Below, one piece after another: positions 13,906 to 20,623 of a DNA stretch of 40,272 bases. Source of the stretch: Candidatus Woesearchaeota archaeon (GTDB lineage Archaea > Nanoarchaeota > Nanoarchaeia > Woesearchaeales > JAGVZT01); contig JAFCGF010000017.1 of NCBI GenBank assembly GCA_017608295.1, positions 1-40,272 of the forward strand, in the 5' to 3' direction. A program made the position numbers and the translations under genes. The notes under the pieces were generated by a model, which was given only the letters and a program-made list of their open reading frames with translations, was not told where the DNA came from and did no database searches. Within the stretch, counting starts at the first letter, position 1. The number at the start of each line of letters is the position of its first letter.

Positions 13906-14777
13906 TATTTCTTCTCCCCCTTCTCCGCTGCCTTGTCTTCCTCAGCCCACGCCGACTTTTCATAATCTGGTTTTTCGGGCGGTGGTTCTGGATGCCATGA
14001 GTGCAAAGGCGGTTCCTCGGCGGGTTTTTCTTCTTTCGGAGCCTCAACTTTTGGCTTGGGGTTAAACGGGTCGGTTGCTTCTTTTTTTGCGACTTTTCCT
14101 TCTACGTCAATTACTGTCCCGCTTCCCTCTCGCCAAGCCTGATCCTGCACGCTCTGGTCAAAGTCAAGCTGTATCATCTTACATAGCCTGCGGAGTACCG
14201 TCTTTTTGTACATCTCCCCAGGGGTGTCTTTCCAGGCTTTACCGTCAGGTTGCTTCGAAAATTTGCGGCGGGTATTCTCCATGTCGGCAAGGCTCATACT
14301 GTCATACATCATACTTCCGTCGGCGTAATAAACCACAGCGAAAGCCCCCATAATCTTGGCATCGTTGAGCATGAGCGGCTTAAAATCAACGTGTTGTTGA
14401 CCATCCCTGACGTATTCCTCGAAGATATCCCCTTCCCTTACAAGTTTGGCGTAGATGTCCCTGACCTTGTTAATGCTGTACTTTTTGGCAAGTTTAATCT
14501 CGCCTTTGTAGTCAGTTTGAAACTGCAACTGATTGCCGTAAGGGATTGCGTAACATTCCCTATTGAAGAAATCCAGCCCGAGGAATGCGCCTTTAAGCAT
14601 AGTCCTGGCAACGCTTCGGGGTTCCAAGCTTTCAATTCCTTTTGTTTCAGCTAATACCGTTAGGCAGTTTTGTAGGAAACGCGTCTGGTTAAAATTCTCA
14701 GGCAACGCTTCCATTTTATCCTGCATTAACGTCTTAAGATTGTCTGATACGGTTTTTAATGCTAATCCTTTTTCCAT
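13905..14777 (-). CDS. recT: RecT-family single-strand annealing protein
   Basis: The 290-residue product has the RecT core: 'FNQTRFLQNCLTVLAET', 'SVARTMLKGAFLGLDFF', 'ECYAIPYGNQLQFQTDYKG', 'VVYYADGSMMYDSMSLADME' and 'TPGEMYKKTVLRRLCKMIQL'. It should bind ssDNA, anneal complementary strands and pair with the exonuclease encoded next to it. The C-terminal 80 residues are rich in Pro, Glu and Lys and are probably disordered, a place where RecT proteins often bind partners. A strong AAGGAG site stands before the ATG. Length is typical of the family. Confidence 0.9.
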   Translation of the reverse strand: MEKGLALKTVSDNLKTLMQDKMEALPENFNQTRFLQNCLTVLAETKGIESLEPRSVARTMLKGAFLGLDFFNRECYAIPYGNQLQFQTDYKGEIKLAKKYSINKVRDIYAKLVREGDIFEEYVRDGQQHVDFKPLMLNDAKIMGAFAVVYYADGSMMYDSMSLADMENTRRKFSKQPDGKAWKDTPGEMYKKTVLRRLCKMIQLDFDQSVQDQAWREGSGTVIDVEGKVAKKEATDPFNPKPKVEAPKEEKPAEEPPLHSWHPEPPPEKPDYEKSAWAEEDKAAEKGEKK

Positions 14778-14803
14778 GATGTTTCTCCTTTTTGCACGGT
14801 TAA

Positions 14804-15001
14804 TTAATAAATAGGCTTCCTGATAAATATTACTCTTTTCGATAAAGCATTGTAAATGTTCTCGGCTTCACCGAAATTTCCTGAATGATGTCCTGACATC
14901 GTGAGGATAAAATCGTCTTTCCCAAAAACAATTACTTCTTTTTCTCCAACATCATGCGCCGAGTAACAACCGCTTAACGATATAATGTCTTTTATTTTCA
15001 T
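14804..15001 (-). CDS. 65-residue hypothetical protein
   Basis: The product starts 'MKIKDIISLSGCYSAHDVGE' and is strand-rich with a His/Gly turn (MSGHHSGNFGEAENIY). It lies between the ATPase and recT genes with a GGAG site ten bases before the ATG. Its place suggests a recombination accessory, but nothing in the sequence proves it. Confidence 0.55.
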   Translation of the reverse strand: MKIKDIISLSGCYSAHDVGEKEVIVFGKDDFILTMSGHHSGNFGEAENIYNALSKRVIFIRKPIY

Positions 15002-15002
15002 T

Positions 15003-16640
15003 TTAGTTACTCTCCACCTTCAGCTTCCCCTTCGTGACGATGCTCGTAAAATATTGACACTCCACATCATCTTCAACCTGCCTGTAAAACTCCGCCCGCA
15101 CATCCTCGTCTAAATGCTCAACCTTATCAACGCAGATGAGCTTGAGCGGGCTGTCCTTAACAAGCGCCCGGGCAATCTGTAGGCACACGGTGACTTGCTT
15201 CGACGTACTCATGTTAGACAGCGGAAGCCCGTTGACGGTGACATTTCCCCCTTCGTCAATGCCTAACCCCCTGGTCTTGTTATCTCCACACTCAATCTTT
15301 TTATATTTTTTTCCGTTTTCCTCGTGATAGTAGCTGATATGCATATCAATAGGGAGTTCCGTGGCTTGCAAAAGCTCCTGTGGCTTCCGCCGTGCTGTTT
15401 CAAGGCAATCGCTTAATGTATCAGCCTCAGCCCCTTCACTCTCCAACCGTTTCTTTAACATCTTCGCTCCTTTAGCCAGTGGGATATACCCTTTCATTTC
15501 CTCGGCGTATTCGCATTTCTGGCGCATTTCTTCGGTATCAACAAAAGTCCTGGGTGCCAATAGTCCGGCTTCTTTTATCTTGGCTGCCTGGTTCTGGAGT
15601 TCTTCCTTCCTGCGTTCCTCAATGGTTCTAATATGCGCAGCGTTTTCTCTATCAATAGCCTTTTCTTTTTCAACGAGGCTTACCAAGTCGAGGTTCTTAA
15701 TTTTTGTCTCAACTCTGGCTTTTTCTAATTCCAGTTCTTTGATTTGAGCTTCAACGCCTTGAAGTATTTCGCGCAAAGCATCTTTTTCCATACCGATATC
15801 CAGTTTCATTTCATCAAGGTTAAGCCGCTTTTCGTCATCAAGTTTTTTGACTTCCATGTCGTACCTATTGTTAATATCCCCAACAGTCGTTTCGTTTGTG
15901 TTGATACAATACTTAGCTTTTTCGATGTCCCTGTTCGCTTGATCCGCGTTTCTAAGCGCGTCATACTCCGCCTTCAGGCTGACCTTCTCCCACTTCTCCG
16001 TATTGAAGTTATCAGGCAGGCGTTTAAACAAGGCGTTGACCTCGTCGGTAGTATTACTAACCTTCTGATTGGCATCATGCCGCAACTGATAAAACCATGC
16101 TTCGATGTCCTTAAGCACCTTAAGCCCATGCTGAGCGTAGTTGACTTGCGGCGCCCGATCAAACCAATTAACGGCGTCCTCGTCTGATACCGTGATAGGC
16201 ATCAAATTTAAAAGGATATCTGTTTGTTCCGCGGAAGATTTCTGCATAAAATTGACAGGATTAAAGGAGAACATCGAAGCTCTTTTTGTCGCATCGGGCT
16301 GCAGGAGGTTTTTCAGGAAAGTCTCTGGCGATTTCTTGACAGGCTCGCCCTCCTGAAACACCTTGACATTTCCCCTGTCAATGCCCGCCTCGTCTTCCTT
16401 GACTGTCCTGGCAATCTTCAACCCGTCATCTGTCTCAAGCTCGATATAAGCCTTCTCCGCCCCGACACGGACAAACTTTGTCCTGCGTTTAATGTTGTAC
16501 AAGCCTTTCTCTATGATTTCCAGAATAGCCGTTTTGTTCTTCTCGTTGCCCCCTGAGATTATATTGGTCTGTCCGAGATTTAAGGACAGTTCCTCTATCC
16601 CGAGACAATCCTTGATTACTAAGCGTTTGATTTTTGACAT
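15003..16640 (-). CDS. SbcC/Rad50-like AAA ATPase with short coiled coil
   Basis: The 545-residue product has an N-terminal ATP-binding lobe ('LVIKDCLGIEELSLNLGQTN', P-loop at residues 30-37), a charged coiled-coil middle (about 210-400, e.g. 'VEAQIKELELEKARVETKIK'), a signature-like 'SNMSTSKQVTVCLQIARAL', and a C-terminal Walker B 'KLICVDKVEHL' with D505 and E508. The layout is that of a short SMC/Rad50/RecF-type ATPase, as often found with phage recE/recT genes. The P-loop reads GGNEKNKT, with Asn in place of the last Gly, and deserves notice. It probably helps process DNA ends. No SbcD-like nuclease is seen beside it. Confidence 0.8.
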   Translation of the reverse strand: MSKIKRLVIKDCLGIEELSLNLGQTNIISGGNEKNKTAILEIIEKGLYNIKRRTKFVRVGAEKAYIELETDDGLKIARTVKEDEAGIDRGNVKVFQEGEPVKKSPETFLKNLLQPDATKRASMFSFNPVNFMQKSSAEQTDILLNLMPITVSDEDAVNWFDRAPQVNYAQHGLKVLKDIEAWFYQLRHDANQKVSNTTDEVNALFKRLPDNFNTEKWEKVSLKAEYDALRNADQANRDIEKAKYCINTNETTVGDINNRYDMEVKKLDDEKRLNLDEMKLDIGMEKDALREILQGVEAQIKELELEKARVETKIKNLDLVSLVEKEKAIDRENAAHIRTIEERRKEELQNQAAKIKEAGLLAPRTFVDTEEMRQKCEYAEEMKGYIPLAKGAKMLKKRLESEGAEADTLSDCLETARRKPQELLQATELPIDMHISYYHEENGKKYKKIECGDNKTRGLGIDEGGNVTVNGLPLSNMSTSKQVTVCLQIARALVKDSPLKLICVDKVEHLDEDVRAEFYRQVEDDVECQYFTSIVTKGKLKVESN

Positions 16641-16655
16641 GCCGATTTCCTTTCT

Positions 16656-17129
16656 TTATTTCCACCCGCGATTGATAAAACGTTGCATCTTCTCTACATC
16701 TATGCCTTGTCCTGGGCAATGCTGATGATGCCTTTCAATGCGTACGATCTTAAGGCGTCGGAGGAGTTCTTTGAGATTACTAATTTGGCGAGGAGTAAAC
16801 TCATCATTACCAGTGAGGGCAATCCCGATGAGGTGGTTACGGCCTTTAGCATGTGCCCCTTTCTTATTGATATCTCGACCTTTCTCGATTTTCCCGTTTG
16901 CTCGTATAATGTAATGATATCCGATACCATCCCAGCCCCTTTCTTTGTGCCAGCGGTCGATTTCTGCGGCTGATACATCATGGCTGGCGGTATGATGTAT
17001 TACTGCACGGGTTAGATCCATTTCGCTGGCACGGCACAGCGAGCATATGATCGACACAAACACAAGGGTAAAAAGTAATACCGCTGGCAGAAACCAACAC
17101 GGGTCAGGGAGATATGTATATTTTTGCAT
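16656..17129 (-). CDS. N-acetylmuramoyl-L-alanine amidase (Amidase_2, T7-lysozyme type), membrane-anchored or exported
   Basis: The 157-residue product has an N-terminal hydrophobic segment (about residues 12-31) and then a zinc amidase domain: 'RAVIHHTASH' (H45/H46), 'WDGIGYHYIIRANGKIEKGR', 'GAHAKGRNHLIGIALTGN' and 'IERHHQHCPGQGID' (H134/H135 and C138). These are the ligands and fold marks of T7-like amidases, which cut the bond between muramic acid and L-Ala. It is probably the endolysin; the N-terminal segment could act as a signal-anchor-release sequence or a signal peptide, giving holin-independent export. It sits in the early leftward operon, not beside the lipoprotein genes. AAAGGAG precedes the ATG. 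Confidence 0.85.
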   Translation of the reverse strand: MQKYTYLPDPCWFLPAVLLFTLVFVSIICSLCRASEMDLTRAVIHHTASHDVSAAEIDRWHKERGWDGIGYHYIIRANGKIEKGRDINKKGAHAKGRNHLIGIALTGNDEFTPRQISNLKELLRRLKIVRIERHHQHCPGQGIDVEKMQRFINRGWK

Positions 17130-17147
17130 GGTGTTCTCCTTTATTCT

Positions 17148-17441
17148 TTATGGATTTTTTTTTTCTATTCTTACTATTGCTTTGTGTCCTTCTCTTGCTT
17201 CCTTTATTGTTTCGTACCTGCGCGTTACGAGTGCTTTTCCCTCAAAGGAAAACACCATTGTTTCAAAAATTAATGGTGTCCCGCCGCCATAACAGTGATT
17301 TATTCCTAGCCAAACAGTTGATATCATTTTTCCGTTCGTTAAAACATCTTGTTTGATTATTCTATATTTTGAATCTTCTATTTTCCTCCCCCAATTAAAC
17401 AGGTGAATTTTTTTTCCGTCCTTACCGTAAAATTCAGACAT
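17148..17441 (-). CDS. Conserved phage protein with STVWLG / IFETMVF motif
   Basis: The 97-residue product starts 'MSEFYGKDGKKIHLFNWGRK' and carries 'ISTVWLGINHCYGGGTPLIF' followed by 'ETMVF' and 'RRYETIKEAREGHKAIV'. This core is widespread among unrelated tailed phages and some bacteria as a protein of unknown function. The start at 17441 is preferred because AAAGGA stands upstream; the frame extends to 17477 without a site. It lies just after the regulator gene at the front of the leftward operon. Confidence 0.75.
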   Translation of the reverse strand: MSEFYGKDGKKIHLFNWGRKIEDSKYRIIKQDVLTNGKMISTVWLGINHCYGGGTPLIFETMVFSFEGKALVTRRYETIKEAREGHKAIVRIEKKNP

Positions 17442-17445
17442 TAGA

Positions 17446-17511
17446 TTAATCCTTTCTGGCTTCCAGCAGATCGGCATATTGCTTTTCTGCTTTATTTCTT
17501 ATTGTCTGCAT
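17446..17511 (-). CDS. 21-residue peptide (possible leader)
   Basis: The ORF reads MQTIRNKAEKQYADLLEARK, then D. It starts inside the end of the regulator gene and ends five bases before the next gene, covering that gene's ribosome site. It could couple translation of the two genes. No other support. Confidence 0.3.
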   Translation of the reverse strand: MQTIRNKAEKQYADLLEARKD

Positions 17512-17635
17512 TTTTTATCCATTCTTCGATTAAAGATGTAATAACTTTTTTTTGAGTTGTTCCTAACCTCGCACACTTTGCCTTGAACCTGTCTTTAATT
17601 CTGTCGTCGATTATTTCTATGATTAGTTTTTTCAT
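17492..17635 (-). CDS. Ribbon-helix-helix DNA-binding protein
   Basis: The 47-residue product (MKKLIIEIIDDRIKDRFKAK, continuing CARLGTTQKKVITSLIEEWI) has the plan of CopG/Arc-type proteins: a short N-terminal strand (KLIIEII), then two helices split by a 'GTTQ' turn. Such dimers bind palindromic operators through the strand. It is the first gene after the divergent promoter region, whose palindromes (17656-17673, 17677-17688, 17760-17769) are likely targets, so autoregulation is a reasonable guess. A GGAAGAGG stretch precedes the ATG. No CI/Cro-like protein is seen, so it may be the main early regulator. Confidence 0.7.
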   Translation of the reverse strand: MKKLIIEIIDDRIKDRFKAKCARLGTTQKKVITSLIEEWIKNADNKK

Positions 17636-17655
17636 GTTCCTGCCTCTTCCTTTCT

Positions 17656-17688
17656 ATGGTAAAAGTATACCATGTAACAAATATTTGT
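17656..17688. promoter_or_regulatory. Operator candidates overlapping the leftward promoter
   Basis: Two palindromes lie here: ATGGTA-6-TACCAT (17656-17673), covering the -10 box, and ACAAATATTTGT (17677-17688), covering part of the -35 box. The core CAAATATTTG recurs at 17760-17769. A repressor bound here would block leftward transcription. Confidence 0.6.
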
Positions 17689-17691
17689 CAA
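17664..17691 (-). promoter_or_regulatory. Leftward early promoter
   Basis: On the minus strand TTGACA (17691-17686) and TATACT (17669-17664) are separated by 16 bases. This points into the ribbon-helix-helix gene and the rest of the leftward operon. The boxes match five or six of six consensus bases. Confidence 0.7.
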
Positions 17692-17718
17692 GTGTTTTTA
17701 TTTGGTTTATTTTAGGAG

Positions 17719-17747
17719 TTGATTTTTGTTTGTGGCTTCTCTATATA
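17719..17747 (+). promoter_or_regulatory. Rightward early promoter 1
   Basis: TTGATT (17719-17724) and TATATA (17742-17747) are separated by 17 bases. The second CAAATATTTG palindrome (17760-17769) lies just past the expected transcription start, where a bound regulator would block the promoter. Confidence 0.55.
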
Positions 17748-17759
17748 TAGCATCTCGCA

Positions 17760-17769
17760 CAAATATTTG
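17760..17769. promoter_or_regulatory. Second CAAATATTTG palindrome
   Basis: This is a perfect 10-bp palindrome identical to the core at 17678-17687, 82 bases away, placed just downstream of the rightward TATATA box. The two copies sit at opposite-facing promoters, as shared operators would. Confidence 0.55.
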
Positions 17770-17804
17770 CAATACCTTCTTTTGTTTATTTTTTGTTTTA
17801 GGGG

Positions 17805-17833
17805 TTGACAAAACAGGGATTAGGGTATATGCT
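17805..17833 (+). promoter_or_regulatory. Rightward early promoter 2
   Basis: TTGACA (17805-17810) and TATGCT (17828-17833) are separated by 17 bases. Transcription would start near 17840, at the foot of the 12-bp inverted repeat at 17842-17853. Confidence 0.5.
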
Positions 17834-17841
17834 TTTCGTTA

Positions 17842-17957
17842 TGGGCAAACTAAAAAATAATTTAATTGTAAAACATACCCGTCACGCCTCTCTACGATGC
17901 GCAAATTGGACGGGTTTTTTATTGCCTCGTCAGGAACAACAGAGATTAGTTTGCCCA
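17842..17957 (+). ncRNA. Structured leader or small RNA closed by a 12-bp stem
   Basis: TGGGCAAACTAA (17842-17853) is the perfect reverse complement of TTAGTTTGCCCA (17946-17957). Between them lies another hairpin (17877-17915) with a T run. The element begins where promoter 2 should start and no convincing gene covers it. It could be a free small RNA, an attenuator, or an antitermination site for the rightward genes. No known RNA family is recognised. Confidence 0.45.
17877..17920 (+). terminator. Terminator-like hairpin inside the leader
   Basis: ACCCGTC (17877-17883) pairs with GACGGGT (17909-17915), followed by TTTTTT. The loop of 25 bases is long for an intrinsic terminator, so an attenuator that depends on folding or a protein is possible. 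Confidence 0.45.
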
Positions 17958-17994
17958 AATTACACTCTGCCTGGCGGGGTTTTTGTTTGAAAGG

Positions 17995-18078
17995 ATGAGC
18001 GGTAATTATGACATGGAGAATTACGCCTCGGAAAGGCTTCCTGATCCTCTTGAGTTGATCGCAAGAGTTACTACGTAA
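17995..18078 (+). CDS. 27-residue ORF (doubtful)
   Basis: The ORF starts 'MSGNYDMENYASERLPDPLE' and ends 'LIARVTT'. AAAGG touches the ATG and so is too close to serve as a normal ribosome site. Between its end and the next gene (18079-18164) there is only a CCAAAGG/CCTTTGG hairpin (from about 18084). Confidence 0.25.
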   Translation: MSGNYDMENYASERLPDPLELIARVTT

Positions 18079-18164
18079 AGTTTGCCAAAGGTGTAGGGGT
18101 TTCCTTTGGGATAGCTACCCAGACCGCATTAAGTATTTCCGCTTAATTACCGCTTTTAATTATT

Positions 18165-18908
18165 ATGGCATTAATACAAGATGGATTTATTTTTATTTGG
18201 AGATGTTTTAAAAGGACGTCTTTCTACAAGAAACCTTTAACAGCTCATCTTGCGTTGCATCTATTATTGGAGGCGTGCCATGAGCCTCAAAAATTTATTT
18301 TTAACAACGAAGAAGTAATTTTATTGCGAGGACAAATTTTAACTGGTCGAAAAAGCCTTTCTGATGCCTCGGGGCTGACACAGCAAAATGTTAGGTCGAG
18401 TCTAAAAATTTTAGAAAATATTGGATTTTTAACCACCAAACCAACCAACAGGTTTAGTGTTATAACTATATGTAATTACAATGATTACCAAAAAGACGGA
18501 GAGTACATCAACCAGCTAACTAACCAACAAGTAACCAACAAGCAACCAACAAGTAACCAACAAGTAACCACATACAAGAATGATAAGAATGATAAGAATG
18601 ATAAGAATGATAAGAACATAAAGAACATATATAGTGCGTTTTTTGAAGGTCTTTGGAAAGAATACCCAGATCAAGATGGCAAAAAAGACGCCTTTAGGCA
18701 TTTTAACGCGAGTGTTAAAACCGAAAAGGATAAAGAGGATATCCAGAAAGCTCTTAAAAATTATCTCAAATGCAAAAAAGTGAAGAATGGATATATTAAA
18801 AAAGGCTCAACTTGGTTCAACAATTGGCGGGATTGGATAGATTATGTCGAACCCCAAACCGAAAAGGAGAAAGAAGATGAATCCCTCAAGCGTATCTTCC
18901 GAGATTGA
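18165..18908 (+). CDS. Replication initiator-like protein with winged-helix N terminus
   Basis: The 247-residue product resembles phage replisome organisers. The N-terminal 100 residues have the pattern of a winged helix-turn-helix ('HLALHLLLEACHEPQKFI', 'LLRGQILTGRKSLSDASGLT', 'QNVRSSLKILENIGFLTTKP'). A low-complexity linker of tandem repeats (NQQVTNKQPTSNQQVT, then KND four times) follows. The C-terminal domain ('YSAFFEGLWKEYPDQDGKKD', 'GSTWFNNWRDWIDYVEP') is typical of DnaT/primosome-like phage proteins. The linker repeats are also DNA repeats (18522-18629), as in lambda O, where the origin lies within the initiator gene. The ATG lacks a visible Shine-Dalgarno site. No helicase or polymerase gene is found, so host proteins are presumably recruited. 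Confidence 0.75.
   Translation: MALIQDGFIFIWRCFKRTSFYKKPLTAHLALHLLLEACHEPQKFIFNNEEVILLRGQILTGRKSLSDASGLTQQNVRSSLKILENIGFLTTKPTNRFSVITICNYNDYQKDGEYINQLTNQQVTNKQPTSNQQVTTYKNDKNDKNDKNDKNIKNIYSAFFEGLWKEYPDQDGKKDAFRHFNASVKTEKDKEDIQKALKNYLKCKKVKNGYIKKGSTWFNNWRDWIDYVEPQTEKEKEDESLKRIFRD
18522..18629 (+). other. Candidate replication origin: iteron-like repeats
   Basis: Four back-to-back copies of the 11-mer AACCAACAAGY (18522-18565) are followed after ten bases by six copies of a 9-mer: four AAGAATGAT and two AAGAACATA (18576-18629). The second array is strongly A+T-rich and could be the melting region. Because 11 is not a multiple of three, the first array is not a simple codon repeat, which favours a DNA-level role. 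Confidence 0.6.
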
Positions 18909-19344
18909 TGTTGAATATTTCAAGGAAAAAACCCTAAAGTATTGCCCTGTAATATATGACGAAATAAACAAGATGCAACCGATGCCAGCTCCGCTACGCC
19001 CTGTTGAGCTTATAGAGTTTGATAATTTTCCAAAAACAAAAAAATACGAATCAAAAGAAAAGTTTTTTAAGCAGGATTTTATTAAAGATTATCTCGGAAA
19101 AAAATGGCAGTCTGAACTACACAACCGAGACTGTTTTTTAAGGCTTTATGAAATATACCATACAAATGAATGGTGTTTTGAAACCATAAAAGAAGCCGAA
19201 AAACATGCAGTTTTGCAGAAATTACGGTTGTTTTACGATAAAATCAAGCATCAAGATACTATTTATCCCGCATTACGATTAAATTTTAAAGAATTTAAAT
19301 TTGATAAGTACGAAACCCAGCAACAAGCCACCTGGGAGGAGTGA
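18877..19344 (+). CDS. 155-residue hypothetical protein in replication module
   Basis: The product starts 'MNPSSVSSEIDVEYFKEKTL' and is charged and helical with many Lys and aromatic residues; there is no P-loop. The start is set at the ATG with AAGGAG before it, inside the end of the initiator gene. By place it could be a helicase loader or a partner of the initiator, but no motif supports this. Confidence 0.6.
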   Translation: MNPSSVSSEIDVEYFKEKTLKYCPVIYDEINKMQPMPAPLRPVELIEFDNFPKTKKYESKEKFFKQDFIKDYLGKKWQSELHNRDCFLRLYEIYHTNEWCFETIKEAEKHAVLQKLRLFYDKIKHQDTIYPALRLNFKEFKFDKYETQQQATWEE

Positions 19345-19469
19345 TGCCAATTAAAAACGACCACATCCCGCATCTCGGTCTAACCCTCCGCGAACTGGCA
19401 GAGATGTTTGACTGGCAGGAGATTGAAATTGAGGAAAACGGGAGAAAGGAGAATTATGCAAACAGTTAA
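19344..19469 (+). CDS. 41-residue hypothetical protein
   Basis: The ORF starts 'MPIKNDHIPHLGLTLRELAE' and ends with an acidic helix. GGGAGGAG precedes the ATG, which overlaps the previous stop (TGATG). Coupling and ribosome site support it; function unknown. Confidence 0.55.
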   Translation: MPIKNDHIPHLGLTLRELAEMFDWQEIEIEENGRKENYANS

Positions 19470-19650
19470 GAAACCTAAAGCCTGGGAAGATGCGCCTGAA
19501 ACTATACCAGCGTTGGAGTGTTATATCAGCCTTACCGAAAATTGTCTAAAGGCTAATGAGTCGTTCCGCAGGAAGCTGGAGAAACGAATGGAGTATTGTA
19601 TCGCGAAGATCAAAGAAATGGAGGGGGTGAAGAATGAAATGGATATGTGA
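19456..19650 (+). CDS. 64-residue hypothetical protein
   Basis: The product starts 'MQTVKKPKAWEDAPETIPAL' and is a helical, charged protein ending 'MEGVKNEMDM'. GAAAGGAG precedes the chosen ATG; the open frame runs further upstream without a site. It overlaps both neighbours. Confidence 0.6.
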   Translation: MQTVKKPKAWEDAPETIPALECYISLTENCLKANESFRRKLEKRMEYCIAKIKEMEGVKNEMDM

Positions 19651-19771
19651 GGTCTGTGGTGTACCGTGTGAAGTGACTGTTGATAGCTCGGAAATAGGCA
19701 ATCCTGCGGGTTGTCTTTTCTGGCATGAGAGAGATGCAGATTGGAGGAGGGTGGAAGATGAAGACGTATAA
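19634..19771 (+). CDS. 45-residue zinc-ribbon-like protein
   Basis: The ORF starts 'MKWICEVCGVPCEVTVDSSE'. Cysteines at 5, 8, 12 and 27 plus a nearby His could hold one zinc. GGGGG stands before the ATG. It overlaps the genes on both sides, including the start of the RusA gene. Confidence 0.6.
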   Translation: MKWICEVCGVPCEVTVDSSEIGNPAGCLFWHERDADWRRVEDEDV

Positions 19772-20105
19772 TATTGTACCAGTAGGTAAGCCCAGGATGA
19801 CCCAGGCTGATCGCTGGCAGAGTCGGAAGCGTGTAAATAGGTATTGGGCGTACAAACTCCAGGTGCGCAAGGCTAATATTATTTTATCTGAATCGGGAGA
19901 CAAAGTAATGTTTGTTATGCCTATGCCTAAATCTTGGTCAGTCAGAAAAAAAAATAAATATGCCCATCTACCGCATCAGCAAAAACCTGATTTAGATAAT
20001 CTTATTAAGGGGCTTTGGGATGCAGTGTTTGAAGATGATTCACATGTTTGGCAGGTTATCGCAGAAAAAGTTTGGGGACATGAAGGACAAATAATCGTAG
20101 ATTAG
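19758..20105 (+). CDS. rusA: RusA-like Holliday-junction resolvase
   Basis: The 115-residue product fits the RusA family: 'NIVPVGKPRMTQADRW' at the N terminus and the catalytic core 'KPDLDNLIKGLWDAVFEDDS' with D78, D80, K84 and the D93/D94 pair, which hold the Mg ions. It cuts four-way junctions left by recombination and replication before packaging. GGAGGAGG stands before the chosen ATG (19758); an upstream in-frame start is less likely. It completes the recombination set encoded on the other strand. The 170 bases after it show no convincing gene. Confidence 0.9.
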   Translation: MKTYNIVPVGKPRMTQADRWQSRKRVNRYWAYKLQVRKANIILSESGDKVMFVMPMPKSWSVRKKNKYAHLPHQQKPDLDNLIKGLWDAVFEDDSHVWQVIAEKVWGHEGQIIVD

Positions 20106-20276
20106 TGGTTTCGTGGCATAGTTCTTAAACGCGCGAGGATGCCCGTGGTTGAGTCTTTAAAAACAGTGTATACTTATTTTGTTTTAACTGTTGGATTCGA
20201 TGCTGGGCGTTTTCGGTAGTTTCAGGGCATCTGTGGCTTGACATGTTTAATAATATTAAAATTCAGGGGGTGCAAC

Positions 20277-20459
20277 ATGCAATTAGTAATCGGGATTTTC
20301 ATTGGCGGTACATTGGGGTTTGTTTTTTGTGGGTTGTTTTCAAAGGGTAGGATTGATGAAATTTACGGGTCAAAAGCGGAAGTTGTTGCACAAAACAAGA
20401 AATTAGTCAAAGAAAACAGGGATTTGAGGGGGCGGATATCTCTGCTGGGGATGAAATGA
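20277..20459 (+). CDS. 60-residue membrane-anchored helical protein
   Basis: The product starts 'MQLVIGIFIGGTLGFVFCGL', a single N-terminal membrane segment, then a heptad-like charged helix ('EVVAQNKKLVKENRDLRGRI'). GGGGG precedes the ATG; the frame extends upstream to 20238 without a site. The next two genes have the same membrane-plus-helix plan, suggesting a set of small envelope proteins, perhaps lysis timing or membrane tethering. Confidence 0.6.
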   Translation: MQLVIGIFIGGTLGFVFCGLFSKGRIDEIYGSKAEVVAQNKKLVKENRDLRGRISLLGMK

Positions 20460-20623
20460 TGTGGATTTTAATCATTTTGTCTAATTTTATCGCCTTTTTG
20501 ATAGGAATCAGGACAGAACAGGAGGAAAGCAAGCAAATCTGGGAGGAAAATCAGCAGTTACGGGAGGAAAATGAGGAGCTAAGGGGGAAATATGAGAATA
20601 AAAAGAATCAGGCAGCTGTTTAA
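20456..20623 (+). CDS. 55-residue membrane-anchored coiled-coil protein
   Basis: The ORF starts 'MMWILIILSNFIAFLIGIRT' and continues into a Glu/Gln-rich helix ('ESKQIWEENQQLREENEELR') with clear heptads. The ATG overlaps the upstream stop (ATGA). It overlaps the next gene by 32 bases. Confidence 0.55.
   Translation: MMWILIILSNFIAFLIGIRTEQEESKQIWEENQQLREENEELRGKYENKKNQAAV

Noticed and set aside
17968..17976. 5S-rRNA-like start (TGCCTGGCG)
   Set aside because: Only about nine bases match; the rest of 5S rRNA is absent.
17805..17990. A 61-codon rightward frame starting at TTG across the leader
   Set aside because: It overlaps the promoter 2 boxes and both arms of the inverted repeat, has no ribosome site and reads as random sequence.
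18522..18629. Short repeats as a CRISPR array
   Set aside because: Units of 9-11 bp are directly tandem with no spacers and lie inside a coding frame.
17492..18908. Lysogeny module with integrase and attachment site
   Set aside because: No recombinase motif, CI-like repressor or att-like repeat is visible anywhere in the genome.
20160..20260. Promoter before the small membrane genes
   Set aside because: TTGAGT and TATACT are only 14 bases apart and TTGACA near 20237 has no -10 box at a normal distance.
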